A DNA stretch of 13,891 nucleotides, from NCBI GenBank assembly GCA_041744575.1, contig JBGTKP010000017.1:1-13891 (forward strand), written 5' to 3'. Under the pieces are notes generated by a model. That model was not told the DNA's origin. It did not search any database and saw only the letters and a list, made by a program, of their open reading frames with translations. Of the stretch, positions 1-8,000 are shown piece by piece. The translations under genes were made by a program, and so were the position numbers. The DNA is from JTS-RE37 sp041744575 (GTDB lineage: Bacteria; Bacteroidota; Bacteroidia; Flavobacteriales; Flavobacteriaceae). How positions within the stretch are numbered: position 1 is the first letter of the stretch; each line of letters begins with the position of its first letter.

Positions 1-1308
1 TGATGCCATTTTTTCAGATTGGACAAGTTGGGACTGCGTTATTCTCAGTTTGTGGAGCGTCTGCTCAATTTCTTCTTTTTGTTTAATTATTTCGCCATTA
101 AGGCTGGCAAGTTCTTCATTCTTGATTCTGAACCGTTCAGCTTCCTTTTCCGATTCTTCTGCTCGTTTTGAAATATCAAAATTCAATACCTTTTGATTAA
201 TCGCATCCTTGTGGAGTTCCTTTTCGATTTTATTATAAGATTCAAAGTGAGTTAAAGCTTTCGCATACTGACCGTTATGTTTAAAATTTTCATATAAAGC
301 AAAATGGATTTTGCCGGACAAGTCCGCGGCATGAATCTCTGATGAAATATCTAAAGCCTTATCCAGAAAGGACGCTCTTTCGGAATCATTTTTGGTGTCA
401 GACTTAATCATTTCAGCGAGAAAAAGAAGTAATTCGGCCTCCCCTCTTTTATCACCCATCGCCTTTCTGATTTGCAGACTTTTGCGGGAATATAAATCTG
501 CCTTTTCCACCTCCCTTTTATCATGATATATCTCGGCCAGGTGGAAGAGTACGTTTGCCTGACCTCTTTTATCTTCTGTACTTTCGCTTATGACAAGACT
601 TTTAGAGCAAAATTCCAATGCCTCTTTCCCCTTTTGTAATTTATGGTAGGTATATCCTATATTATCCAGGCTTCCGGCCTCTCCCCACTTATCGCGGGAT
701 TCCTTACGCACTACAAGCCCTTGCTGATAATAGTTTAGTGCTGCGGTATAATCTTCTGTTTCAAAGTAAATAGTCCCAATCAGGTTAACAATATAGGCCT
801 CCATCAAGCCATGATTTATAGAGCGCGCTATTGAAAGGGATTTGTTTAAATGATCAAGAGCCTTTTCGTAATTACCCAGGTGTTTGTATGTCACCCCTAA
901 TTGATAAAGGTTGGTAAGTTGATTTTCTGAAAATCCGCATTCCTGGCTTTGAGTCAGTGCCTTGTTTATGAATTGCAAAGATGTCTCAAAGTTCCCCCAA
1001 TTACGTTGGACGATTCCAAAATATTCATTTATCAGGGACAGGCCCTTAATATCGTTTAACGATTCATAAATCTTAAGTGATTCATTAAGATACGGCATTG
1101 CCTCCTCATTCTTTGAAAGACGAATCAGGCAAAAGCCATAGGATTTAAATGCAGCGGCTTTTCCTTCAGGATAATCATCCTTTTTTAGTAGTTCGAATAT
1201 TTGCTCACAAATGGCAAAAGATCCGGGGGAATCACTGATCCGCAGCGAAAATGCCTCCTGATTAAGTCGGTCAATCTCTTTGTGGACAGCAGTTCGATTA
1301 TTTTTCAT
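1..1308 (-). CDS. TPR-containing cytoplasmic sensor histidine kinase, C-terminus beyond the left edge
   Basis: This minus-strand frame is open from an ATG at 1308 to the window edge (436 codons seen). An in-frame TGA lies just upstream, so the start is well fixed. There is no signal peptide or membrane segment. Residues about 30-340 are tetratricopeptide repeats, with recurring patterns such as NLYQLGVTYKHLGNYEKAL and NIGYTYHKLQKGKEAL. A long charged coiled coil follows (about 365-425). The last visible residues, TQSQLVQSEKMAS, match the start of the phosphoacceptor helix of flavobacterial HisKA-like kinases and nearly repeat the equivalent stretch of the propeller kinase at 5073-8453 (TQAQLIQSEKMAS). 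The His box and ATPase domain are expected to the left of position 1. The gene starts 32 bp after the VOC gene stop, so the two are probably cotranscribed. The kinase call rests on the final 13 residues plus the architecture; the signal sensed is unknown. Confidence 0.85.
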   Translation of the reverse strand, partial: MKNNRTAVHKEIDRLNQEAFSLRISDSPGSFAICEQIFELLKKDDYPEGKAAAFKSYGFCLIRLSKNEEAMPYLNESLKIYESLNDIKGLSLINEYFGIVQRNWGNFETSLQFINKALTQSQECGFSENQLTNLYQLGVTYKHLGNYEKALDHLNKSLSIARSINHGLMEAYIVNLIGTIYFETEDYTAALNYYQQGLVVRKESRDKWGEAGSLDNIGYTYHKLQKGKEALEFCSKSLVISESTEDKRGQANVLFHLAEIYHDKREVEKADLYSRKSLQIRKAMGDKRGEAELLLFLAEMIKSDTKNDSERASFLDKALDISSEIHAADLSGKIHFALYENFKHNGQYAKALTHFESYNKIEKELHKDAINQKVLNFDISKRAEESEKEAERFRIKNEELASLNGEIIKQKEEIEQTLHKLRITQSQLVQSEKMAS

Positions 1309-1340
1309 TTGTTGTTTTCATATGAAAACAGGACCATCTA

Positions 1341-1814
1341 TTATTTCATGTAGTACTCCCAGGAAATACGATCCGGATCTTTAAAGGCTATGTATAATTT
1401 GTTCAATATTGCGTCTGTTTTTATCCCGGTATTTTCAACTCCCGCTATATCCAATTTTGCAGCGAATTGTTGCAGTTCCTTTTCTGATTCACAGGTGATG
1501 GCGAGATGATCCAGACCTACTTCGAAAGGACTGAAGGTGGTGTGATCTTCATCTCTCGGGTGTGCTTCCTTAAAGGCTAAAAAGATACTACCCGCCTTAA
1601 ATATGATCAGATCCGGTTTGTCAATCACCAGAGGCCAGCCAAGAGTCTTATTATAAAAGCTTTTTGTCAAATCGAAATTCATTGACCGAAGGCAAATATG
1701 ATGAATGAAATCTTTCATCGGGCTCGCATCAAAGTGATTTTCCTGTGCAGTGATATTTCCTTCCTTGTTGATGATAAAATGATCCGCGATGCAAAGTGTC
1801 ATATCTAAAGGCAC
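1341..1814 (-). CDS. VOC (glyoxalase/dioxygenase-fold) protein with an NTF2/SnoaL-like N-terminal tail
   Basis: Residues from about 34 to 157 form a VOC-superfamily unit: FIHHICLRS at the first strand (candidate metal His 38/39), a second VLDH-like strand (GLDHLAI), and a terminal SWEYY with a Glu at the usual last metal-ligand position. VOC proteins are metal-dependent enzymes or binding proteins; the substrate cannot be read here. The first 32 residues (IADHFIINKEGNITAQENHF and following) are not VOC. They resemble the C-terminal strands of NTF2/SnoaL-like proteins, and the same frame stays open without an ATG back to a stop at 1880. The longest start is GTG 1814. ATG 1802 and ATG 1718 are alternatives; 1718 would give a plain VOC domain. 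The gene is thus either a fusion or a VOC gene reading through an NTF2-like remnant. The TPR kinase follows 32 bp downstream on the same strand. Confidence 0.7.
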   Translation of the reverse strand: MPLDMTLCIADHFIINKEGNITAQENHFDASPMKDFIHHICLRSMNFDLTKSFYNKTLGWPLVIDKPDLIIFKAGSIFLAFKEAHPRDEDHTTFSPFEVGLDHLAITCESEKELQQFAAKLDIAGVENTGIKTDAILNKLYIAFKDPDRISWEYYMK

Positions 1815-1880
1815 GATGGTTATATTGGCTTTAGTGGTTATGCCTGTTAAAGATTCATTATAAAATATACACCTAAATTA

Positions 1881-2209
1881 TAATAATTCTTAACAATGGA
1901 AGAAACATAGAGCAAATTTGATATAGGGAGAGTAGATTATAAATTTTTATAGCTTATGGTTCTGTGGGAAAACCCACACCAATTACGTGCCTGGAAAATG
2001 GCCTGGACCCTTGGCTTTTGACAGGAACATAAAAAGGGAGAGGGTCACAGGAGTCCTCCCATCTCACTGCTGTGCCAGGGATTTTTGAGGAGCACAATAG
2101 TTGATGTTAGAACGAGTATATTTATAAAGCCAATTACGCGTCACAAAGTTTTCTATGTGATTAACAATGTTGATGAACGAGGTATGTAAATAAACTTTAT
2201 TTATTAGCT
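1881..2209. other. divergent intergenic region
   Basis: No gene is seen between the VOC/kinase pair and the cyclase. The region holds a short perfect hairpin (TGTGGG-AAAA-CCCACA, 1963-1978). It also holds a weak terminator-like element on the minus strand (GGGAG/CTCCC arms at 2056-2060 and 2036-2040, then five T at 2035-2031), which has no obvious gene to serve. The regulatory start region of the cyclase must lie in the right part of this stretch. Confidence 0.4.
2170..2198 (+). promoter_or_regulatory. possible Bacteroidota-type promoter for the cyclase gene
   Basis: A TTG at 2170-2172 and TAAACTTT at 2191-2198 are separated by 18 bp. This loosely fits the Bacteroidota sigma consensus (TTG, then TAnnTTTG). 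The second box matches only partly, so the call is weak. It lies 12 bp before the ATG, which would leave almost no leader. Confidence 0.2.
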
Positions 2210-4237
2210 ATGTCTCAATCCCGCCGGCTCGCCGCCATCATGTTTACCGACATTGTCGGATACACCGCATTAATGGGCAATGATGAAAGCAAAGCATTTG
2301 AGCTGTTAAGTAAAAACCGGCAGTTGCAAAAACCCATCATTGAAGAATTTAATGGCCGATGGATTAAAGAGATGGGGGATGGGGTCATGGCCAGTTTCCA
2401 TAACGCTTCTGATGCGGTGAATGCGGCTATTAAAATACAGCTGGGTTGTAATTCCGAAAGTGAGTTCCAATTGAGGATTGGCATTCATTTGGCAGAAGTG
2501 GTTTTTGAGAATGACGATGTGTTTGGGGATGGGGTCAATATCGCTGCACGGATACAGGCCGTAGCCCAACCCGGCAGTATTTTTATATCAGAGACCGTTC
2601 ATCACAATATTCTTAACAAAAAGGAATTTTTGACCCGGTTTATAAGAATACAATCCCTTAAAAATGTAAAGGAGCCTGTGAAGATCTACGAGGTGATCAC
2701 AGAAACCAATGCCCGTATTTCATCCTTGCGCCCGGCCGGGAAAATAAAACCTAAAACACTCTTTGTGTTTTTAGCCGCAATAGCCCTTTTGGTAGCGGGC
2801 TACCTTCTTATAAACTTTCTTACTGAAAAAAAAGTTGGCCTTGAAAATACTGTAAAATCGATAGCTATCCTTCCGTTTACTGATATGAGCCCGGGGAAGG
2901 ATCAGGAATACCTCAGCGATGGATTGGCAGATGAAATTCGCAATTCCATAACCATCATTAAGGATTTAAAAGTGATCGGACGAACTTCCTCCTTCCAATT
3001 TAAAGGAAAAGACTTTGATGCCCGCACTATAGGAGAAAAACTAAATGTGAATACCATATTGGAAGGAAGTATACAAAAATCCGGAAATATTCTAAGGATC
3101 ATCACTAAACTCATCAATGTAAAAAACGATTCAACCATATGGTCGCAACGGTTTGATAAGGAATCAAAAGATATTTTTGCGATTCAGGACAGCATTGCCA
3201 GTAAAATAGTTGAGAAGCTTAAGATCACTCTTTCCCATTCGGAAAAACCAAGATTAATTAAGCAACAAACCGACCCCGAAGTATATTCACTTTACCTCAA
3301 AGGCCTGCATACCTATAAAGAACAGAATTATGATAAGAGCATTGAATATAATCAGCAAGCGGTCGCGTTAGATTCATTATTTGCGCCTTCCAATGCCTTC
3401 CTTGCCCTGGCAAAGATTTGGAATATCAATAGGGCCGGCAGTTATACTGATGCAAATGACATCCGGGAGGCCAAAGAGCTTGCCAATAGATCTGTGACGC
3501 TTGATCCCAATCTTGCAGAGGGTTATTCCGCACTTGCCTTACTGGCATGGACCATTGAACTGGATTTCCCTACTTCTAAAATGAACTTTGAAAAATCTAT
3601 TCAACTTAATCCGTCATCTTCTTTGATCAAAAACAGGTATGCGTATTTCCTGCTTTGGATGGCCGAGTTTGATAAAGCAGAAAAACTGGGACTTGATGCA
3701 ATTACTTCCGATCCCGCCGACTGGAACGGTTATGTAATTGTTACCAACGCCATGATCTATAAAAAAAAATTTACTAAAGCGGAGAAATATATTGATGAAG
3801 GAAAAAAACTATTCCCAGAAAACTTCAGATTTGAGGAACTCCATATTTATTTAAAATTTTGTTCCGGAAACTATGAAAGCGTCATTCAATCCCTCCAAGC
3901 ACTTTTTTTAAAAAATACCTCGGCTATTCCGGCTAACCAATTGAGTTTACTATCAATCTCATATTTAAAAGAAGGAAATAGGGTCGAAAGCACAAACGTT
4001 TTGCGTCAGCTCAAAAAAACGCAAGGAAATCCGAATTCCAGTGTTGCATATAACATTGCAAGAATATATTCACAGTATCAAATGAAAGACTCCTGTTTCG
4101 CAAGCCTGGAAAGGGCTATGATAACAAGGGAACCAGGATTGAATTTATTAAAGATTGATCCCCTCTTCGAACATTTAAGACAGGATGAGCGATACCGTCA
4201 ATTGTACGATAAGTATGGGTTTAACAGGTACAAATAA
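2210..4237 (+). CDS. class III adenylyl cyclase with transmembrane, FlgO/TolB-like and TPR domains
   Basis: The protein has 675 residues. Residues 1-165 are a class III nucleotide cyclase domain with all key residues visible: metal-binding Asp14 (MFTDIVG) and Asp57 (EMGDG), adenine-selecting Lys53 and Asp103 (DVFGD), and transition-state Asn110 and Arg114 (GVNIAAR). The Lys/Asp pair points to ATP as substrate and cyclic AMP as product. One membrane segment (about 183-205) follows. Then comes a FlgO/TolB-N-like domain (about 215-335; SIAILPF, YLSDGLADEI, GRTSSFQFKGKD, LEGSIQKSG), then TPRs to about 600. This order is known from many soil and marine bacteria. The cyclase end is probably cytoplasmic and the rest outside the membrane. 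Class III domains of this type act as dimers. The gene stands between two sensor kinase genes and is transcribed divergently from one and convergently with the other; a signalling link is plausible but not shown. Confidence 0.92.
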   Translation: MSQSRRLAAIMFTDIVGYTALMGNDESKAFELLSKNRQLQKPIIEEFNGRWIKEMGDGVMASFHNASDAVNAAIKIQLGCNSESEFQLRIGIHLAEVVFENDDVFGDGVNIAARIQAVAQPGSIFISETVHHNILNKKEFLTRFIRIQSLKNVKEPVKIYEVITETNARISSLRPAGKIKPKTLFVFLAAIALLVAGYLLINFLTEKKVGLENTVKSIAILPFTDMSPGKDQEYLSDGLADEIRNSITIIKDLKVIGRTSSFQFKGKDFDARTIGEKLNVNTILEGSIQKSGNILRIITKLINVKNDSTIWSQRFDKESKDIFAIQDSIASKIVEKLKITLSHSEKPRLIKQQTDPEVYSLYLKGLHTYKEQNYDKSIEYNQQAVALDSLFAPSNAFLALAKIWNINRAGSYTDANDIREAKELANRSVTLDPNLAEGYSALALLAWTIELDFPTSKMNFEKSIQLNPSSSLIKNRYAYFLLWMAEFDKAEKLGLDAITSDPADWNGYVIVTNAMIYKKKFTKAEKYIDEGKKLFPENFRFEELHIYLKFCSGNYESVIQSLQALFLKNTSAIPANQLSLLSISYLKEGNRVESTNVLRQLKKTQGNPNSSVAYNIARIYSQYQMKDSCFASLERAMITREPGLNLLKIDPLFEHLRQDERYRQLYDKYGFNRYK

Positions 4238-4426
4238 TTTTATGTTACAATTCATACCTGACTGGTATAAAAGTTCTCTAAGCTATAAATGTGAAATCCT
4301 GTTATGTTCAGGAAATTGATATTTATAGAATTCTCCTACTGAAAATTTAGCTCCGTAAAAAGGATATATAAAAACTTCAATATCTCAACAGGGGACTCCA
4401 TCAGTTTTTGGGGGGCAATGCTCCCG
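4238..4426. other. intergenic region between convergent genes
   Basis: No gene is recognised. A small imperfect hairpin (TCCTG/CAGGA near 4297-4315) is too weak to call a terminator. The left end of the second response-regulator relic fades out near 4427. Confidence 0.3.
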
Positions 4427-4537
4427 TTTTTCGGCAAATAGAAACTCATATTCCTAATCACGGATCTTTTTTCTGAACTTCTGTTTTAAAAGGACTTCGA
4501 GATCTGCTTCGTCGTCTACCACCAATATTTTAGCTAT
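4427..4537 (-). pseudogene. response-regulator receiver remnant (second of two)
   Basis: Read leftwards from 4537 the frame gives a receiver N-terminus: AKILVVDDEADLEVLLKQKF, then RKKIRD, a TAG stop at 4456-4454, and a further EYEFLFAE in the same frame before homology ends. The acidic DDE pocket is present, but the fragment stops before the phosphoacceptor Asp, so it cannot work. The expected start codon position reads ATA (4537-4535). It would have overlapped the stop codon of the first receiver relic, the tight coupling expected of an operon. The acid-pocket stretch is close to that of the first relic (KILVVDDE), consistent with tandem paralogues. The gene is truncated and dead. Confidence 0.75.
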
Positions 4538-4910
4538 GATAAAACGCTTTTAGTTTAACTTTCAGTAAAACAAAGTCCAAAGGTTTGGTTAAAAAATCAT
4601 CGGGGGGCCAGATCTTTAGCTGTCTTTCGGTTTTCATCATCTCCATATGCGGTGATCAACATAACAACAGGCGGGGGCTGCAAATAGGTTTTCTTTATAA
4701 TATTCAGGAGATCAGGTCCTGTCATGCCTGGCATATTGATGTCGGATAAGATCAGTACCGCTTCATGGTTCATGGATCTCATAGCTTCAGGGTCTCCTTC
4801 CCCGAAAAAGCGAATACAAATTGCAATTCCTCGCTCCTGATCTCTTTTCTGAAGCGTTGTTCGAAATGCATTTTTACATTGCATTCATCATCCACTACCA
4901 ATATTTTTAT
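4530..4910 (-). pseudogene. frameshifted response-regulator receiver gene (first of two), downstream of the propeller kinase
   Basis: Three pieces in two frames rebuild a full CheY-like receiver. Piece one is KILVVDDECNVKMHFEQRF through FAFSGKE (from 4910). Piece two is EAMRSMNHEAVLILSDINMP through ITAYGDDENRKTAKDLAP, with the phosphoacceptor Asp in LSDINMPG. Piece three is PDDFLTKPLDF to a TAA at 4532-4530, with the conserved Lys in TKP. A one-base loss near 4800-4820 and a one-base gain in a run of six G (4602-4607, plus strand) break the frame and cancel each other. No ATG precedes the first piece: the natural start position reads ATA, and the frame is open only back to 4949. No output domain follows, so the ancestor was a stand-alone receiver. 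It lies in the same orientation, about 160 bp downstream of the propeller kinase, and was probably its partner. A sequencing error could explain one shift but not easily all the defects. Confidence 0.8.
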
Positions 4911-4958
4911 GCCCTGCCTTATATTATTATTCCTTTTGTTTTCACGAATTCATTGAAT

Positions 4959-5030
4959 TCAGTGCCCCTTTATGCGATAAATCATTATGCCCAGTTGGAA
5001 GTATGCTTCGATAAATTCCAACCATTTCAT
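4959..5030 (-). CDS. tiny reading frame between kinase and receiver relic
   Basis: A 23-codon frame (MKWLEFIEAYFQL...) starts 42 bp after the kinase stop and ends at 4959, before the receiver relic. No family is recognised and no ribosome-binding site is visible. It may be chance or a leftover of a lost gene in this operon. Confidence 0.15.
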   Translation of the reverse strand: MKWLEFIEAYFQLGIMIYRIKGH

Positions 5031-5072
5031 TTTTTAATCAGTGTAATCTCTATAATCACATAAATCACTGAT

Positions 5073-8000
5073 TCAGTCAATTGGTAACTGAATGATAAAT
5101 TTCGTGCCTTCCCCTTCAACCGATTCCACATTTATCTCCCCTCCGTGTGCTTTGACAGAATCATAACTTAAACTCAGGCCCAGACCAGTTCCCTGTCCGG
5201 TGGGCTTGGTAGTAAAAAAGGGTTGGAATATTTTGTCCAATACTTTTTCGGGAATACCTTCACCATTATCCTTTACTGTGATCAAAACCTGATTGCCTTC
5301 TTTTTTTGTGGTTACGGCAACCGTTGGTTCGTATCCTTTTTGATCTAGTCTGCTGCGTTCGGTGACTGCACTTCGGCTCCGCTCAGCACAGGCATAGAAA
5401 GCATTGGTTATTAAATTTAAAATGACCCTGCCCAGGTCCTGAGGGACTACGTTAATTTTGCCTATGGTTGAATCAAAATCGGTTTTCATGGTGGCATTAA
5501 AACTCTTGTCCTTGGCGCGGAGCCCGTGATAGGCCAGGCGGAGGTATTCATCGGCCAGTGAATTAATGTCCGTGGGCTCCTTGATCCCGCTGCTGCTTCG
5601 GCTGTGCTGCAACATCCCCTTTACGATAGCATCGGCCCGTTTGCCATGGTGGTTGATCTTTTCGAGGTTTTGTTTAATATCAGATGAAATGGCTATTACT
5701 TCCTCGAAATCCCCTTTTTCTATTTCTGCATTCATTTCGTCGATCAGTTCGTAGCTCACTTCCGAGAAATTATTGACAAAGTTCAAAGGGTTTTGGATCT
5801 CGTGGGCGATACCGGCGGTAAGTTCGCCGAGGCTCGCCATCTTTTCTGATTGGATTAGTTGAGCCTGAGTTGTTTTAAGTTCCGTATAGGCTTTCTCGAT
5901 TTCTTTGGCCTGCGCCAATTCCTTATCTTTTATTCGTCCCCGCTCAATTCTAATGACCCGTGCTTTCTGGAAGAAATGCGTTGCCATGAGCGCACTAATA
6001 ATTAATAATCCATATATGCTATAGGCCCACCAGGTATCCCACCATGGGGGTAAAATAATCACTGCAATAGATTTTTCGGACCAAACACCATTGGCGCTTG
6101 ATGCCTTTACCCGAAATACATAATTTCCAGGAGGTACATTGTAATATTGGGCCGTTTTTTCCTCTCCTGCTTTTCTCCAGTCGTCATCCAGATTTTCCAG
6201 CATATAAAGATGATTGTTGCTGTCCGGATTGCTGTAATGGATACCAACGAAATCGAAGGAAAAGACATTCTGATCATGGGTAAGTCGAATTTCCCGTGTT
6301 TCCGAAACCGGTAATTCCAGGAGACCACTGTTACCAGGAACTACAATCGAATCTCCCAGTGTAAAACCTGTAAGAAGCAATTGAGGGGAAGTTAAATTAC
6401 CTTTCATGTTTTTGGGATGGAAAGCATAGTAGCCAGTGCCATCACAATGCGCAAAAAAAAGTTCGCCATGAAGGCCTTTAAAACAACTATTCTTAAGTTT
6501 GGTTACCGAAGGTAAAAACCCAGATTCCTTTCCAAAAAGACGAATATCACTTCTATTTTTGCCCAGGTTAAACAGTCCCAAGGTGGTATTGATCCATAAT
6601 GCTTGCTGGTCGTCTTCCAGAATATGGAATACGGAACTATTTGAATTCAGTCCTGCTTCCTGGTTGATATAAGGAATAAAGTCGTCATTTTGGGGATCAT
6701 AATAATAAAGACCCCTGTTGGTACCGACCCACAAGACCGAATCCGAGGCCTCAATAACACCCATGATATTTAGCCCGGAAAGATAGTTTATAGACGTTTT
6801 AGTATTCTTATCGAGCCGAATCAATCCTCCAGAAGTTCCAATCCATAGATACCCATCTTTATCAAACTTTAAAAAATTAAAATATAACACACCCGGATCC
6901 TCTTGGTCAATCTTGTAATGGGTGAAGGTGCCATTCTTTTTGTCGAATGATTTTAATATAAAAGTGGTAGCCACCCATAAAGAGCCATCCTTGTGTTCAG
7001 AAATAGAGTAGATATCATTCAGAGGTTCATAAATAGGGATATCATTATCCGGACCTGGAAAATATCTCCTGAATTTTTGAGTTTTCACATCATACCGGTT
7101 GAGACCACCAGCTGTACCAATCCATAGGGTATTATCACGATCCTGGATTATGGAAGTCACACTATTATTACTCAGACTTGTCGTGTCTATCAGATCCCGG
7201 ACAAACCATTTTTTTTGGGTTCGGGAGGAGTCCAAAGCCAACAGCCCATTTTCTGTCCCCAACCATAGTTTGCCGTTGTTTTCCTGAATTATACTGGTTA
7301 CAGGAGCATCCGTATCATAATGTGGTATTATTTGGTGTTCCGGGTCTAACCGGAAAATACCATCACTACCGGCAACCCAAAGCACCCCGTCACTCGAGGC
7401 AGCACCCCAGGATACTTGTGTTATTTGATTCTTAAGCGAAGGGATATCCATGAGTGCCCTAAAGTAGGTCATTGTCCCGGTCTTGGGATCATAGCGGTTT
7501 ATTCCTCCCCCGTATGTTCCTATCCAGAGTTTACCCGTGCTATCTTCATTGATAAATGTGATAAAATCCTCAACCCAAAGCAAGTCTTTATTTACCGGAG
7601 GCCGGCTCAAAGCATTGGGATCTGCCGCATTGTAGCGATACCTTTTAAAGGTCCCTTTTTCCCGATCCATAGTATGCAGGCCATCACCGGCACTACCTAT
7701 CCAAAGTTGTCCTTTACTATCCTCATAGATGGTCCAGATACGGTTATCCAACAAACTATTCGGATCATTAGGATTATGCACATATCGGATGAAATTGTTC
7801 TCCGTTGGGTTAAAGCGATTCAGGCCGCCCCCTTTATATTTCTCATCATTTGTATAAGGAAATCCAGTACCTACCCAAAGCGTCCCTTCCCGATCTTCAT
7901 AAAGCGCCCTTACTTCGTCCATGCTCAAACTATTTGGGTCGCTTGGATCAAAACGATAATGGGTAAAAATTCCGGTTTCCGGATCCAGTCGGTTCAGGCC

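Noticed and set aside
2031..2060. minus-strand terminator-like hairpin with T5
   Set aside because: Only five base pairs and a 15-nt loop, with no minus-strand gene ending there; noted only within the intergenic entry.
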